DNA from: Sulfitobacter sp. M39
Lineage (GTDB): Bacteria; Pseudomonadota; Alphaproteobacteria; Rhodobacterales; Rhodobacteraceae
Length of the DNA: 64,000 nt
Assembly (NCBI RefSeq): GCF_021735935.1
Contig: NZ_WMDZ01000002.1
Coordinates: forward strand, 39,210-103,209
Direction of reading: 5' to 3'
Part shown: in pieces, positions 36,330-45,522 of the stretch
Numbering within the stretch: the stretch's first letter is position 1
Layout: every line of letters starts with the position of its first letter
Position numbers and translations under genes: made by a program
Notes under the pieces: model-generated
What the model was told of the DNA's origin: nothing
The model's database searches: none
The model's input: only the letters and a program-made list of their open reading frames with translations

Positions 36330-36863
36330 ATGAAGAATTTCCTGAGAACCTGCACCATCGCCCTTGCGCTCGTCCTTCCGGCTTTTTCAGTAGGCGCTTC
36401 CAGTGGGAAGGGCCAGCAGCCTCACGCCCGAGCCTTCGAAATGCTTGGCCATGATCCGATCGGGAAACCCGGTGATGGCTCCTCGATCGACAGGACGATT
36501 GAATTGTCCATCAGGGAGACAGAAAGCGGCTACATGCTTTTCGAGCCGGACGCGATCCAGATTGAAAGGGGGTCGGTCATCCGGTTTTCGATCGGCAATG
36601 CCGGCAGACTGGATCACGAGTTCTTTCTTGGCTCCTTTGACGAGGTTGCAGAACACCAGCAGTGGATGCGCGAACATCCCGATATGCAACATGACAACGC
36701 CAATTCAGTTTCGATCCCTAGTGGACAAAATGCCGAGTTGATCTGGGAGTTCTCCGATATGGCCAACCTGGAGTTCGTATGCTTGATCCCCGGCCACCGG
36801 GAAGCGGGCATGTGGGGCGTCATCATCGTGCACGACCACCTTGCGCCGAAATCCAAGGGCTAG
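36330..36863 (+). CDS. Cupredoxin (plastocyanin-like) protein
   Basis: 177 residues, GGAGG ribosome site, signal peptide. Ligands are visible as RLDHEFFLG (His) and CLIPGHREAGMWG (Cys, His, Met). Resembles the first domain of the preceding fusion protein, so it is probably a duplicate lacking CusF. Periplasmic copper carrier. Confidence 0.85.
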   Translation: MKNFLRTCTIALALVLPAFSVGASSGKGQQPHARAFEMLGHDPIGKPGDGSSIDRTIELSIRETESGYMLFEPDAIQIERGSVIRFSIGNAGRLDHEFFLGSFDEVAEHQQWMREHPDMQHDNANSVSIPSGQNAELIWEFSDMANLEFVCLIPGHREAGMWGVIIVHDHLAPKSKG

Positions 36864-36871
36864 ACTTTTCA

Positions 36872-38176
36872 ATGTCACTCTTGGACAGGTATCACCTGCT
36901 TGTACACGACGTAGCTGCCGCCTTTGGGTACGACTACAACGATGCCACGCCAGACTGGGTGCATCCGTTCATTCATCTCATACTGGTCTTGGCCCCCGCG
37001 CTGCTGATCACCGTTGGCTCATATCTTGCTATTCGCGGCATTCTGAAGCTTTGGAAGTACCGCAGCACGCCGGCGTTACACACAGAGCCCATACGAGGGC
37101 TTGAAAAAAGTCTTTTCAAGACTGTCTTGCGCTACTCCAGAAGTCAGCAGGCATTGATGATATTGGTTAGCCTCATCGCAATGCCTATACTCTATCTGAC
37201 TTTAGAACTGCCAAAACAGATCGTAAACAACGCTCTGGATTCAGGCCGTTTCCCGATTGCCATTTTGGGACAAGACCTCGATCAGGTCGTTTTCCTCATG
37301 CTGCTTTGCGGTCTTTACCTTCTGGCGATCATCCTGAACGGGCTAAACAAATATGGCCTTAATGTCTTCAAAGGGTATGTCGCTGAGCGTTTTCTGCGGC
37401 GCTTCCGCCTGCTGGTCTATCGGCACTGGCGCAGCGATCCAGACGCTCGAAACCAGAGCGAAATCATCCCTATTCTCGCACAGGAAGTTGAGCCCATAGG
37501 TGGCTTTGCTGCAGATGTCCTTGCGCTACCAATCCTGCAAGGCGGTACGCTTCTGACGATCCTGTCTTTCATGTTCGTTCAGGACCCTGTGTTGGGTGCC
37601 GCCGCACTGACGGTGCTGCCAATTCAACTCGTGCTGCTGCCCAAGCTACAACGCCGGGTCAACGCCCTTTCACGCACAAGGATCAGGGAAGTCCGACAAC
37701 TTGGCAGGCAGCTCAGCGATCAGTTGCGCGAACGACAGGTCAATCCGGCCGGGCTGCTGCCAGTGAGTACAAGCTTTAGAGAGCTTGAGCGCGTGCGCAG
37801 GAAGATTTTCCGTCTGAAGTTCTTCATCAAGGCCCTCAACAATTTTCTGACCGCGCTGACGCCATTCCTGTTCTACTCTTTGGGTGGATATTTTGTCATC
37901 GAAGGTCGCATTACACTCGGCGCGCTGGTGGCCGTCCTGGCAGCACACAAGGACTTCTCGGCACCGCTGAAAGAGCTCTTCAACTACTATCAGACGCTGG
38001 AAGACACGCGGATCCGGTATCAGGAAATCATGGCCTTTTTAAACAAATCGATTCAGCCATTGGGGCATGCTCAGCCAGACAACACTGCGCCACAAGAGGC
38101 TGGCCAATTCGAGCGATCCAAGCAGAGATACCCAGCTCTGTCTTTGGTAGGGCAGGGGGCCATAGCAACATCATGA
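36872..38176 (+). CDS. ABC exporter membrane domain without ATPase
   Basis: 434 residues from ATG 36872. One leading span (about 32-52), then the six-helix type-1 ABC exporter fold: VLRYSRSQQALMILVSLIAM, GYVAERFLRRFRLLVYRHW, and LGALVAVLAAHKDFSAPLKELFNYYQTLEDTRIRYQE, the normal junction to the nucleotide-binding domain. Instead of Walker A the chain ends about 50 residues later. The stop is followed directly by the cytochrome gene, so the short form looks settled. No ABC ATPase is encoded in this window. Either a trans-acting ATPase serves it or it is a truncated relic. Confidence 0.8.
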   Translation: MSLLDRYHLLVHDVAAAFGYDYNDATPDWVHPFIHLILVLAPALLITVGSYLAIRGILKLWKYRSTPALHTEPIRGLEKSLFKTVLRYSRSQQALMILVSLIAMPILYLTLELPKQIVNNALDSGRFPIAILGQDLDQVVFLMLLCGLYLLAIILNGLNKYGLNVFKGYVAERFLRRFRLLVYRHWRSDPDARNQSEIIPILAQEVEPIGGFAADVLALPILQGGTLLTILSFMFVQDPVLGAAALTVLPIQLVLLPKLQRRVNALSRTRIREVRQLGRQLSDQLRERQVNPAGLLPVSTSFRELERVRRKIFRLKFFIKALNNFLTALTPFLFYSLGGYFVIEGRITLGALVAVLAAHKDFSAPLKELFNYYQTLEDTRIRYQEIMAFLNKSIQPLGHAQPDNTAPQEAGQFERSKQRYPALSLVGQGAIATS

Positions 38177-38190
38177 AGGAGTTTGATGGG

Positions 38191-38631
38191 ATGAAATGGG
38201 CAGCGATATTCTTTGCTTTGATCGCCGTTGCTTCAGCAGGCTGGTACATCATGCAGCCGGATTACTCTCAAACGGGTACGCAGACGGATGAGGGCGTCGC
38301 GCTTCCCGCAGGCGCGCTTGTAACTGTCACGCTACCAGCAAGTTTTACAGAGCAGGAGCAAATCGGCGCGAGCGCTTATGATGCGGTCTGTGCCGCCTGC
38401 CATGGCCCGAACGGGCAAGGCCTGGATGGCGTTGCTCCACCGCTTGTTCACAAGATCTATGAGCCGAGCCATCACGGCGACATGGCGTTTGTCCTCGCTG
38501 CGCAAAATGGAGTGCGGGCGCATCATTGGAAATTTGGAAACATGCCAGCGGTTGAAGGCGTGACGCGATCAGATATCCTTGCTATCGTGACGTACATTCG
38601 AGCATTGCAGCGTGCCAATGGGATCAATTAA
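38191..38631 (+). CDS. Membrane-anchored c-type cytochrome
   Basis: 146 residues from ATG 38191, chosen because AAGGAG lies nine bases upstream; an earlier ATG at 38173 overlaps the previous stop. Signal anchor (AAIFFALIAVASAGWYIM), haem site VCAACHGPNGQG, axial Met in FGNMPAVEG. Probable periplasm-facing electron carrier for the adjacent oxidase or cupredoxins. Confidence 0.88.
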   Translation: MKWAAIFFALIAVASAGWYIMQPDYSQTGTQTDEGVALPAGALVTVTLPASFTEQEQIGASAYDAVCAACHGPNGQGLDGVAPPLVHKIYEPSHHGDMAFVLAAQNGVRAHHWKFGNMPAVEGVTRSDILAIVTYIRALQRANGIN

Positions 38632-38725
38632 GCCGTTTCGACAGATAAGAGGGTGGAGTTTGGTTCGCGGTCAACGACTACTAGGTTCGCCGCGACATGG
38701 CCACAACTGGCGGAAGAACGTTTTC

Positions 38726-39967
38726 ATGAGTAAATGTCTTTCTGCATCCATATTGAGTATTGGTGCATTTTTCAGTTCTTTCACCGCAACATATGCCGAG
38801 GAAACCGACCTCTTCAGATTGACCGACCGCGCAGCCCCGGTCGGCATCGGTGCCCGTGAGCCATCACTTGCAACCTTGCCGGATGGCCGGGTCGTATTGA
38901 GTTGGACAGAAGAAAACGGAGCCGAAGCGGAAGTTCGCATGGCCATCCTTGATGGCAGCGAGTGGTCGGACGCTCGCACAATTCATAAATCGTCAAAGAT
39001 TTACATCAACTGGGCCGATTTTCCATCGGTAGCGGTGCTGGCTGATGGCGGCCTGGCGGCACAATGGCTTAAACTGAATGGGGAGGGTGATTACCAATAT
39101 GACGTCAATATCGCTTTTTCTAAAGATGAAGGCAGAAGCTGGACGGAACCGCTTATTCCCCATGATGACAGATCACAACGCGAGCACGGTTTTGTTTCGT
39201 TGGTTCCCGATCAGTTTGGCGGGTTGACGGCACTGTGGCTGGATGGCCGGGAGTATGACAGTCAAACAGAAGGCGAAAACTTCGAGAATGCGATGCAGCT
39301 GCGCGCACGACAGATCAACTCTGACGGAACGATGAAGCCAGAAAGCCTGTTGGACGCGCGCGCTTGTACTTGTTGTCAGACGTCCGCAGCGCGGACCGCT
39401 TCGGGCGATATCGTGGCGGTCTATCGTGATCGAACCGCCGATGAAATCCGCGACATTTCGATTGTTCGATCTACCGGAGGGGACTGGACGCAACCCCTCA
39501 CTGTTCACGACGACGGATGGGAAATTGCCGGCTGCCCCGTAAATGGCCCAGCTGTTGATACGATGGACGACAAGGTGTCCGTCATCTGGTTCACTGCAGC
39601 TGAGAATAAACCGGAGGTTTATATCGCGTTTTCGGACGATGGCGGCGCGCAGTTTGACGAACCGCTCCGCATTGACCTCGGCACAGCCGCGGGACGGGTG
39701 GATGTTCTGCAAATGCCGGATGGAAGCGCATTGGCGCTCTGGATTGAATATGTGGGAGGCGGTGAAGCGATCGTCATGTGCCACATATCGCGAAGTACCG
39801 GATGCGCAGCGCCTCAGGCGCTCCATATCAATCGGGGCGGCGGATCGATCGGTTTTCCCCGAATGGCGCGCGGAGACGCCAATACGTTTGTGGCCTGGAC
39901 GCAGCCGACCGGCGGCGGGGATGGGGACACTACAATCCGCATGGTCGAAGTCGCGGTGACTCCATAG
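38726..39967 (+). CDS. Sialidase-like beta-propeller protein with CxCC motif
   Basis: 413 residues from ATG 38726, signal peptide (ILSIGAFFSSFTATYAEE). Repeated BNR/Asp-box-like elements (AFSKDEGRSWTEP, AFSDDGGAQFDEP) indicate a six-bladed propeller. DARACTCCQTSA near residue 215 and a later AGCPVNGPA and MCHISRSTGC add Cys pairs unusual for sialidases. In a copper operon a metal- or redox-linked role is more likely than glycan cleavage; the Arg triad of sialidases was not traced. Confidence 0.65.
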   Translation: MSKCLSASILSIGAFFSSFTATYAEETDLFRLTDRAAPVGIGAREPSLATLPDGRVVLSWTEENGAEAEVRMAILDGSEWSDARTIHKSSKIYINWADFPSVAVLADGGLAAQWLKLNGEGDYQYDVNIAFSKDEGRSWTEPLIPHDDRSQREHGFVSLVPDQFGGLTALWLDGREYDSQTEGENFENAMQLRARQINSDGTMKPESLLDARACTCCQTSAARTASGDIVAVYRDRTADEIRDISIVRSTGGDWTQPLTVHDDGWEIAGCPVNGPAVDTMDDKVSVIWFTAAENKPEVYIAFSDDGGAQFDEPLRIDLGTAAGRVDVLQMPDGSALALWIEYVGGGEAIVMCHISRSTGCAAPQALHINRGGGSIGFPRMARGDANTFVAWTQPTGGGDGDTTIRMVEVAVTP

Positions 39968-40017
39968 GTTTCGAGCATACATCTCAATATCCTATTGCTT
40001 GCTTGACGCCGTTGCCC

Positions 40018-43000
40018 TTATTCTGCGGCCCGCCCGAGGGCCAAATCAGGCACTGTACCGGCTTGCTTCAGGCTCCACCCTTTGATGATGGCATAAACCG
40101 CCGGAATGACGATCAGGGTCAGCAAGGTTGACGACACCATTCCCCCGATCATGGGCACTGCGATGCGCTGCATGATCTCGGACCCGGTGCCATGCGCCCA
40201 AAGGATCGGCATCAGGCCGGCCATGATTGCGACAACTGTCATCATCTTGGGGCGCACGCGGTCTACTGCACCCACCATGATCGCGGCGTAGAGCTCGTCG
40301 CGGGTCAGGTCCCTGTCGCCCGCGCGGGCACGCGCTTCATTCAACGCCTGATCGAGATAGATCAACATGATCACTCCGGTTTCAGCCGCCACCCCGGCCA
40401 GCGCGATAAACCCGACGGCCACCGCAACCGACATGTTGAAGCCCATGAACCACATGAGCCAAATGCCACCGACCAGAGCGAAAGGCAGCGACAGCATCAC
40501 GATCAAGGTTTCCGTCAGGCGGCGGAAGTTTAGGTAAAGCAGCAGGAAGATCAGCGCCAGCGTCAGCGGCACAACAGTGGCCAGCCGCTGTTTCGCGCGT
40601 TCAAGGTATTCGAACTGACCGCTCCAGCCCAAAGAATAGCCGGGTGGCAGAGTGACGGAGGCCGCGACCGCCGCCTGAGCTTCGGCCACATAGCCGCCAA
40701 GATCGCGTCCGACGATATCGACAAAGATATATACGGCAAGCTGTCCGTTCTCGGTGCGGATCGACGTAGCTCCGCGGGTGCGTTCAATGGTGGCCACGTC
40801 CCCCAGCGGAATGGTGCCACCGCCCGGCAGTGCAACCTGAACCTCGCGCCCAATCGCCTCCGGATCAGACCGCAGTGTCGCCGGATAGCGCACTGCGACG
40901 TCGTAGCGCTCGCGCCCCTCGACGGTCTGCGTGATGGCCTTGGCCCCCAACGCCATGCCGATTACCTCTTGCACATCCTGCACCGACAGACCGTAGCGGC
41001 CAAGCGCTGTACGGTCCGGGGTGATGTCGAGGTAATAGCCGCCGATCACCCGTTCGGCATAGGCGCTGGTCGTTCCGGGCACCGTTCGTACCACGGCTTC
41101 GACCTCACGGGCGACCTTTTCCATCTCGGTCAGGCTGGTGCCGAAGACCTTGATCCCCACAGGCGTGCGGATTCCGGTGGACAGCATGTCGATGCGCGCC
41201 CGGATCGGCATCGTCCAGGCGTTCGATACGCCGGGAAATTGCAGGGCGGCATCCATTTCCTGCCGCAGGCTTTTCGGTCGTCACACCGGGCCGCCATTCG
41301 TCTTCCGGGCGGAGCTGGATGATCGTCTCAAACATCTCGGTCGGCGCGGGATCGGTCGCGGTCAGGGCGCGGCCCGCCTTGCCGAAGACGGTCAGGACCT
41401 CGGGAAAGGTCTTGATGATGCGGTCTTGCGTCTGCATCAACTCTGCGGCCTTGGTGACTGACAGACCGGGCAAAGTGGTCGGCATATACATCAGCGTGCC
41501 CTCGTTCAGGACGGGCATGAACTCTGACCCCAACTGCCGCGCGGGCCAGATCGTGACCACCAGTGCGGCGAGAGCCACTATGATCGTGAGACTTTTGGCC
41601 TTCAGCACGGCGCGGATGATTGGGCGGTAAACGGCGATGAGTGCCCGATTCACCGGATTCCTGTGTTCAGGGATGATCCGGCCGCGCACGAAGACCACCA
41701 TCAGCGCAGGCACCAGCGTCACCGACAAGAACGCCGCCGCCGCCATCGAAAACGTCTTGGTATAGGCCAGCGGGCCGAACATGCGTCCCTCCTGTCCTTC
41801 CAGTGCAAAGATCGGCAGGAACGATACGGTGATGATCAGCAGGCTGAAGAACAGTGCCGGGCCGACCTCGCTTGCGGCTTCGATCAGCACCTCGATGCGG
41901 GGCTTATCGGGGGCAGCACGTTCCAAATGCTTGTGCGCGTTCTCGATCATCACGATGGCGGCGTCGATCATCGCGCCGATGGCGATGGCAATGCCGCCGA
42001 GGCTCATGATATTGGCCCCGATCCCGAGGAATTTCATCGCGGTGAACGCCATGAGCAATCCGATAGGCAGCATGATGATCGCTACGAGGGCCGACCGGAC
42101 GTGCAACAGAAAAATGATCGTGACCCCGGCCACAACGAGACTTTCTTCGAGAAGCGTTGTTTTCAGCGTCTCTATTGCCGACAGGATCAGGTTGGACCTG
42201 TCATAGACCGGCACGATGTCGACCCCGTCCGGCAAGCTTTGAGCAACCACATCCAGTTCTGACTTGGCGTTTTCGATCACGTCCAGTGCATTGGCGCCCA
42301 CCCGTTGCAGCACGATGCCGCTGGCCACCTCGCCCTCACCGTTCAACTCGGCGATGCCGCGGCGTTCATTGGGGACGATTTCGACCCGCGCCACGTCGCG
42401 CAGGCTGATCGGGACGCCGCCGATACTGCGCAGGGTGATTTTGCCGATATCCTCGGTCCCCGACAGATAGCCCCGTCCGCGTACCATGAATTCGAACTCG
42501 GAAAGCTCTACCGTGCGCCCGCCGGTGTCCATGTTGCTTTCAGAGATGGCCTTGCCGATGTCGGACAGCGTGAACCCCTGCGCCCGCATCCGCACCGGAT
42601 CCACCGTGACCGAGTATTGCTTGACGAAGCCGCCGACGCTGGCCACTTCGGACACGCCCTCGGCACGGCTTGCACCAAAGCGGACGACCCAATCCTGCAA
42701 CGACCGCAATTCGGCCAGCGACAGATTTTCTCCGGTGATCGCGTATTGGTAAACCCATCCGACCCCGGTCGCATCGGGACCGAGCGTGGGCGTCACGCCG
42801 TCCGGCAGGCGGGCTGCCGCGGCGTTCAGGTATTCCAGAACGCGAGACCGTGCCCAATAGGGGTCTACGCCGTCCTCGAAGATAATGTAGACAAAGGAAA
42901 TGCCGAAGAACGAAAACCCCCGCACGACGCGGGATCGCGGCACCGTCAGCATCGCCGAAGTCAGCGGATAGGTGACCTGATCCTCGACGACCTGCGGAGC

Positions 43001-43168
43001 CTGGCCCGGATAATCGGTCAGCACGATCACCTGCACGTCAGACAGGTCGGGAATAGCGTCGATCGGCAAGTTGCGCAGTGACCAGACCCCTGCGGCGATG
43101 ATCAGGGCCGTGGCAAAGAACACCAGAACAAGGTTGCGGGCGGACCATTCGATGACACGCGCGATCAT
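40018..43168 (-). pseudogene. cusA: CusA-type RND metal efflux pump with one-base frameshift
   Basis: Two overlapping frames join to a full CusA of about 1050 residues. Frame 1 (43168 to about 41270) holds the N-terminal half with IPDLSDVQVIV, the TM4 proton-relay region GGIAIAIGAMIDAAIVMIEN, up to PEDEWRPGVTTEK. Frame 2 (from about 41267 to 40018) continues with EMDAALQFPGVSNAW, GIRTPVGIKVFG and GVAAETGVIMLIYLDQAL. One extra G-C pair at 41268-41269 (AAGCCTGCGG instead of AAGCTGCGG on the coding strand) breaks the gene. Either a real inactivation or an assembly error. ATGA overlap with cusB upstream. Confidence 0.9.
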
Positions 43169-44601
43169 TCGACTGCCTCCGGGGCGGTCAGCGCAGCCAG
43201 GGCTGCGTTCAGGTTGCTCTCCGCGTCGATCAGAAAGGTCGAGGTGGTGACGATCCGGTCGCCCTCCACAATGCCTTCAAGGATTTCCACCATCCCGGCG
43301 GCCTGCCGCCCCAGCACCACATCCTGCGGCACAAATTTCCCCTCTCCCATATCGCGGATCAACACCTGGCGATCGCCGGTGTCGATCACCGCCGTTTCCG
43401 GCACCTGCACCACGGGCGCACCGTCGCCCGTCGCCAAAACCACATCCGCGAACATGTTGACCAGCAAGCGACCCTCGGGGTTGGACAGATCGATGCGGAC
43501 GCGTGCAGTCCGGGTCTGCATATCGACTTCAGGGTATATCTTGTCGATCAAGCCGCTGAAGGTCTCGCCCGGCAGGCCTGGGAAGGTGATCGTCGCAGCG
43601 TTTCCATCCGAAAGGCCCGCGAGCGCAGATTCCGGCACGTCCGCCATGACCCAGACAACCGATGTATCGGCAATACGAAACAGCGTTTCTCCGGCCTCGG
43701 ACATCATGCCTTCGACGGCCATCCGTTCGAGTACCACGCCCGACCGCGGTGCCATCAGAGTGATTTGCACCGGCGTACGCCTTTCCGCCGCGATCTTGTC
43801 GATGACGGCTGCTGGGACGCCCAGATTTGCCAGCCTTTGGCGGCTGCCTTCGACCCTCCCTTCACCGCCCCGAAGGTCGGAAACATATTGCGCCGCAGCG
43901 GCGACGACCTCTGGGGAATAGAGCATCGCCAGCGGTTCGCCCGCTTCAACGATTGATCCGGTCGTTACATCCTCAACTTCTTCGATGAACGCATCCGCAC
44001 GCAATGAAATGACGCTGACTCTACGGTCGTCCAGCGCGACGATCCCCGGCGCACGCACTGTTGTTGCCATGGGATCAAACACTGCAATTGACGTACGCAC
44101 GCCCGTGCGTTGCAGCTTGCCGGGCGATACGGTCACTGATCCGGCATCGCTTACCTCGTCGGCATAGACGGGCAGGTAGTCCATCCCCATGGAATCCAGC
44201 TTTGGCACCGGCGACGTATCAGGCAGGCCCATCGGGTGGCGGTAGTAGAGTAGGGTTCGTTCGCCACTCTCTGCCTCTAGAGGCGTGATCGCCTCTGGAT
44301 CAAACGATACGTCTTCGTTCGCCAGGACCGGCAAAAAGGACTTTCCATCGGCAGTCTCGGTCGACGCGGCGGACCATTCGGCGAGACCGTCAGGGTGTCG
44401 GTAGTAGATGACCGGGCCTGTCGGCGTTCGGGTTGCGGCTGGCATTGCTTCAGCTTGCCGTCCCATCAGCGCGGGGAATTGCGTCTGCGCCACATTTGCC
44501 AGCATAGCAGGCGTCCAACCCTTGACGCCTGCCGCGAGGCCCGCCCATCCAGCCGCGCCGCCAACCACGCCGATAAGCACCAATTTGCCAAAGACGCTCA
44601 T
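43165..44601 (-). CDS. cusB: CusB-type membrane fusion protein with tandem metal-binding elements
   Basis: 478 residues. N-terminal anchor, then two heavy-metal-binding repeats (IYYRHPDGLAEWS about 65-97; LYYRHPMGLPDTS and DSMGMDYLPVYADE about 117-148). Then barrel-sandwich and hairpin domains (RADAFIEEVEDVTTGSIVEAG, LMAPRSGVVLERMAVEGMM). It links CusA to the outer-membrane channel and hands over Cu(I)/Ag(I). Overlaps both cusA and the FixH-like gene by ATGA. Confidence 0.92.
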   Translation of the reverse strand: MSVFGKLVLIGVVGGAAGWAGLAAGVKGWTPAMLANVAQTQFPALMGRQAEAMPAATRTPTGPVIYYRHPDGLAEWSAASTETADGKSFLPVLANEDVSFDPEAITPLEAESGERTLLYYRHPMGLPDTSPVPKLDSMGMDYLPVYADEVSDAGSVTVSPGKLQRTGVRTSIAVFDPMATTVRAPGIVALDDRRVSVISLRADAFIEEVEDVTTGSIVEAGEPLAMLYSPEVVAAAAQYVSDLRGGEGRVEGSRQRLANLGVPAAVIDKIAAERRTPVQITLMAPRSGVVLERMAVEGMMSEAGETLFRIADTSVVWVMADVPESALAGLSDGNAATITFPGLPGETFSGLIDKIYPEVDMQTRTARVRIDLSNPEGRLLVNMFADVVLATGDGAPVVQVPETAVIDTGDRQVLIRDMGEGKFVPQDVVLGRQAAGMVEILEGIVEGDRIVTTSTFLIDAESNLNAALAALTAPEAVE

Positions 44602-44996
44602 GGCAGCACCTCGAGCACGATTTGCGCCTGAACAGTTTCAGGTTCGCCCTGCACCTTGGCCGCAACGGAAAACCGCCAGTTTCCGTCCATCGTCAGATCG
44701 GCGGAAAAGCGATAGAGACCCGGCTCTTCGCCGGGCAACGCCAAGACCGTCGAAGTCATCGTCTCCATGCCGTCCGGCTCCATATCCAGCCTTGTGGCAA
44801 AGATGACGGCGCCTTCGACGGGCGCATTGGTGCGGGTATCAATCAGACGAAGCTCCAGAACCGCGCCGTCTCCGAAGGGATAGGTCGTTTCGACGAGAAC
44901 AAGGTTGTAATCAGATGCAGCCGCCTGTGCTATCGGCACGGAGAGCTGGGTCGCAACCACGAGGGTCGCAAGAAAGGTGGGGATATAACGGAGCAT
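44598..44996 (-). CDS. FixH/YtkA-like periplasmic protein
   Basis: 132 residues from ATG 44996; signal peptide (FLATLVVATQLSVPIAQAA). A single Ig-like YtkA domain: DGAVLELRLIDTRTNAPV, FSADLTMDGNWRFSVAAKV. Such domains accompany Cus efflux systems and copper-oxidase assembly. Coupled to cusB by ATGA. Confidence 0.8.
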   Translation of the reverse strand: MLRYIPTFLATLVVATQLSVPIAQAAASDYNLVLVETTYPFGDGAVLELRLIDTRTNAPVEGAVIFATRLDMEPDGMETMTSTVLALPGEEPGLYRFSADLTMDGNWRFSVAAKVQGEPETVQAQIVLEVLP

Positions 44997-45101
44997 GATA
45001 CGCCTATTTTGACGGGCAACGGGAACGCCAGCCATCGTATCGACCCTGAGTCTATACGTTACATCGGCGCGTGGATTTTGGTGCGAAAGACACCTGACCC
45101 G

Positions 45102-45431
45102 TCATGCCTTGGGCGGTCTTTGAAGCTCAATGTCCGCATGTTGTCGGTGCGCTGCCGCCTCGGCCCGTGAGAACTCTGCGTTTCCGGGGCTCGGCAAGCT
45201 CGCTAGAGTTGCTCGTTCCAGCCCCAGCACAATCGGGGCTACCCGACATTGCATCGTCGAAATGCAAGCAGCATCGCATTCCGGCATGTCCGGGCAGTCA
45301 TCTGGACAGCAATCGCTTTGCATGACCATCGAAGACCCTGAATCCACGCTTGAAATGGACGCATGACTGATTTGCGCCAGAACAACGCCAATCAAAAGAG
45401 TAAGCACAAAAAGGCGCGTTTTGAGTATCAT
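45102..45431 (-). CDS. Secreted Cys-rich small protein
   Basis: 109 residues, signal peptide, then DCCPDDCPDMPECDAACIS and MQC, seven Cys within about 25 residues, fit for soft-metal binding. Related in style to the small proteins opening the other copper operons. Lies 91 bases after the P-type ATPase, likely on its transcript. Confidence 0.65.
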   Translation of the reverse strand: MILKTRLFVLTLLIGVVLAQISHASISSVDSGSSMVMQSDCCPDDCPDMPECDAACISTMQCRVAPIVLGLERATLASLPSPGNAEFSRAEAAAHRQHADIELQRPPKA

Positions 45432-45522
45432 CGGTCAGCTATGTTGGATTTCTGACAGACCAGCAATACACGTTTTGCTGAAATGGATAATTGACCTACT
45501 TCACGTTCAAAACGCGGACCCG

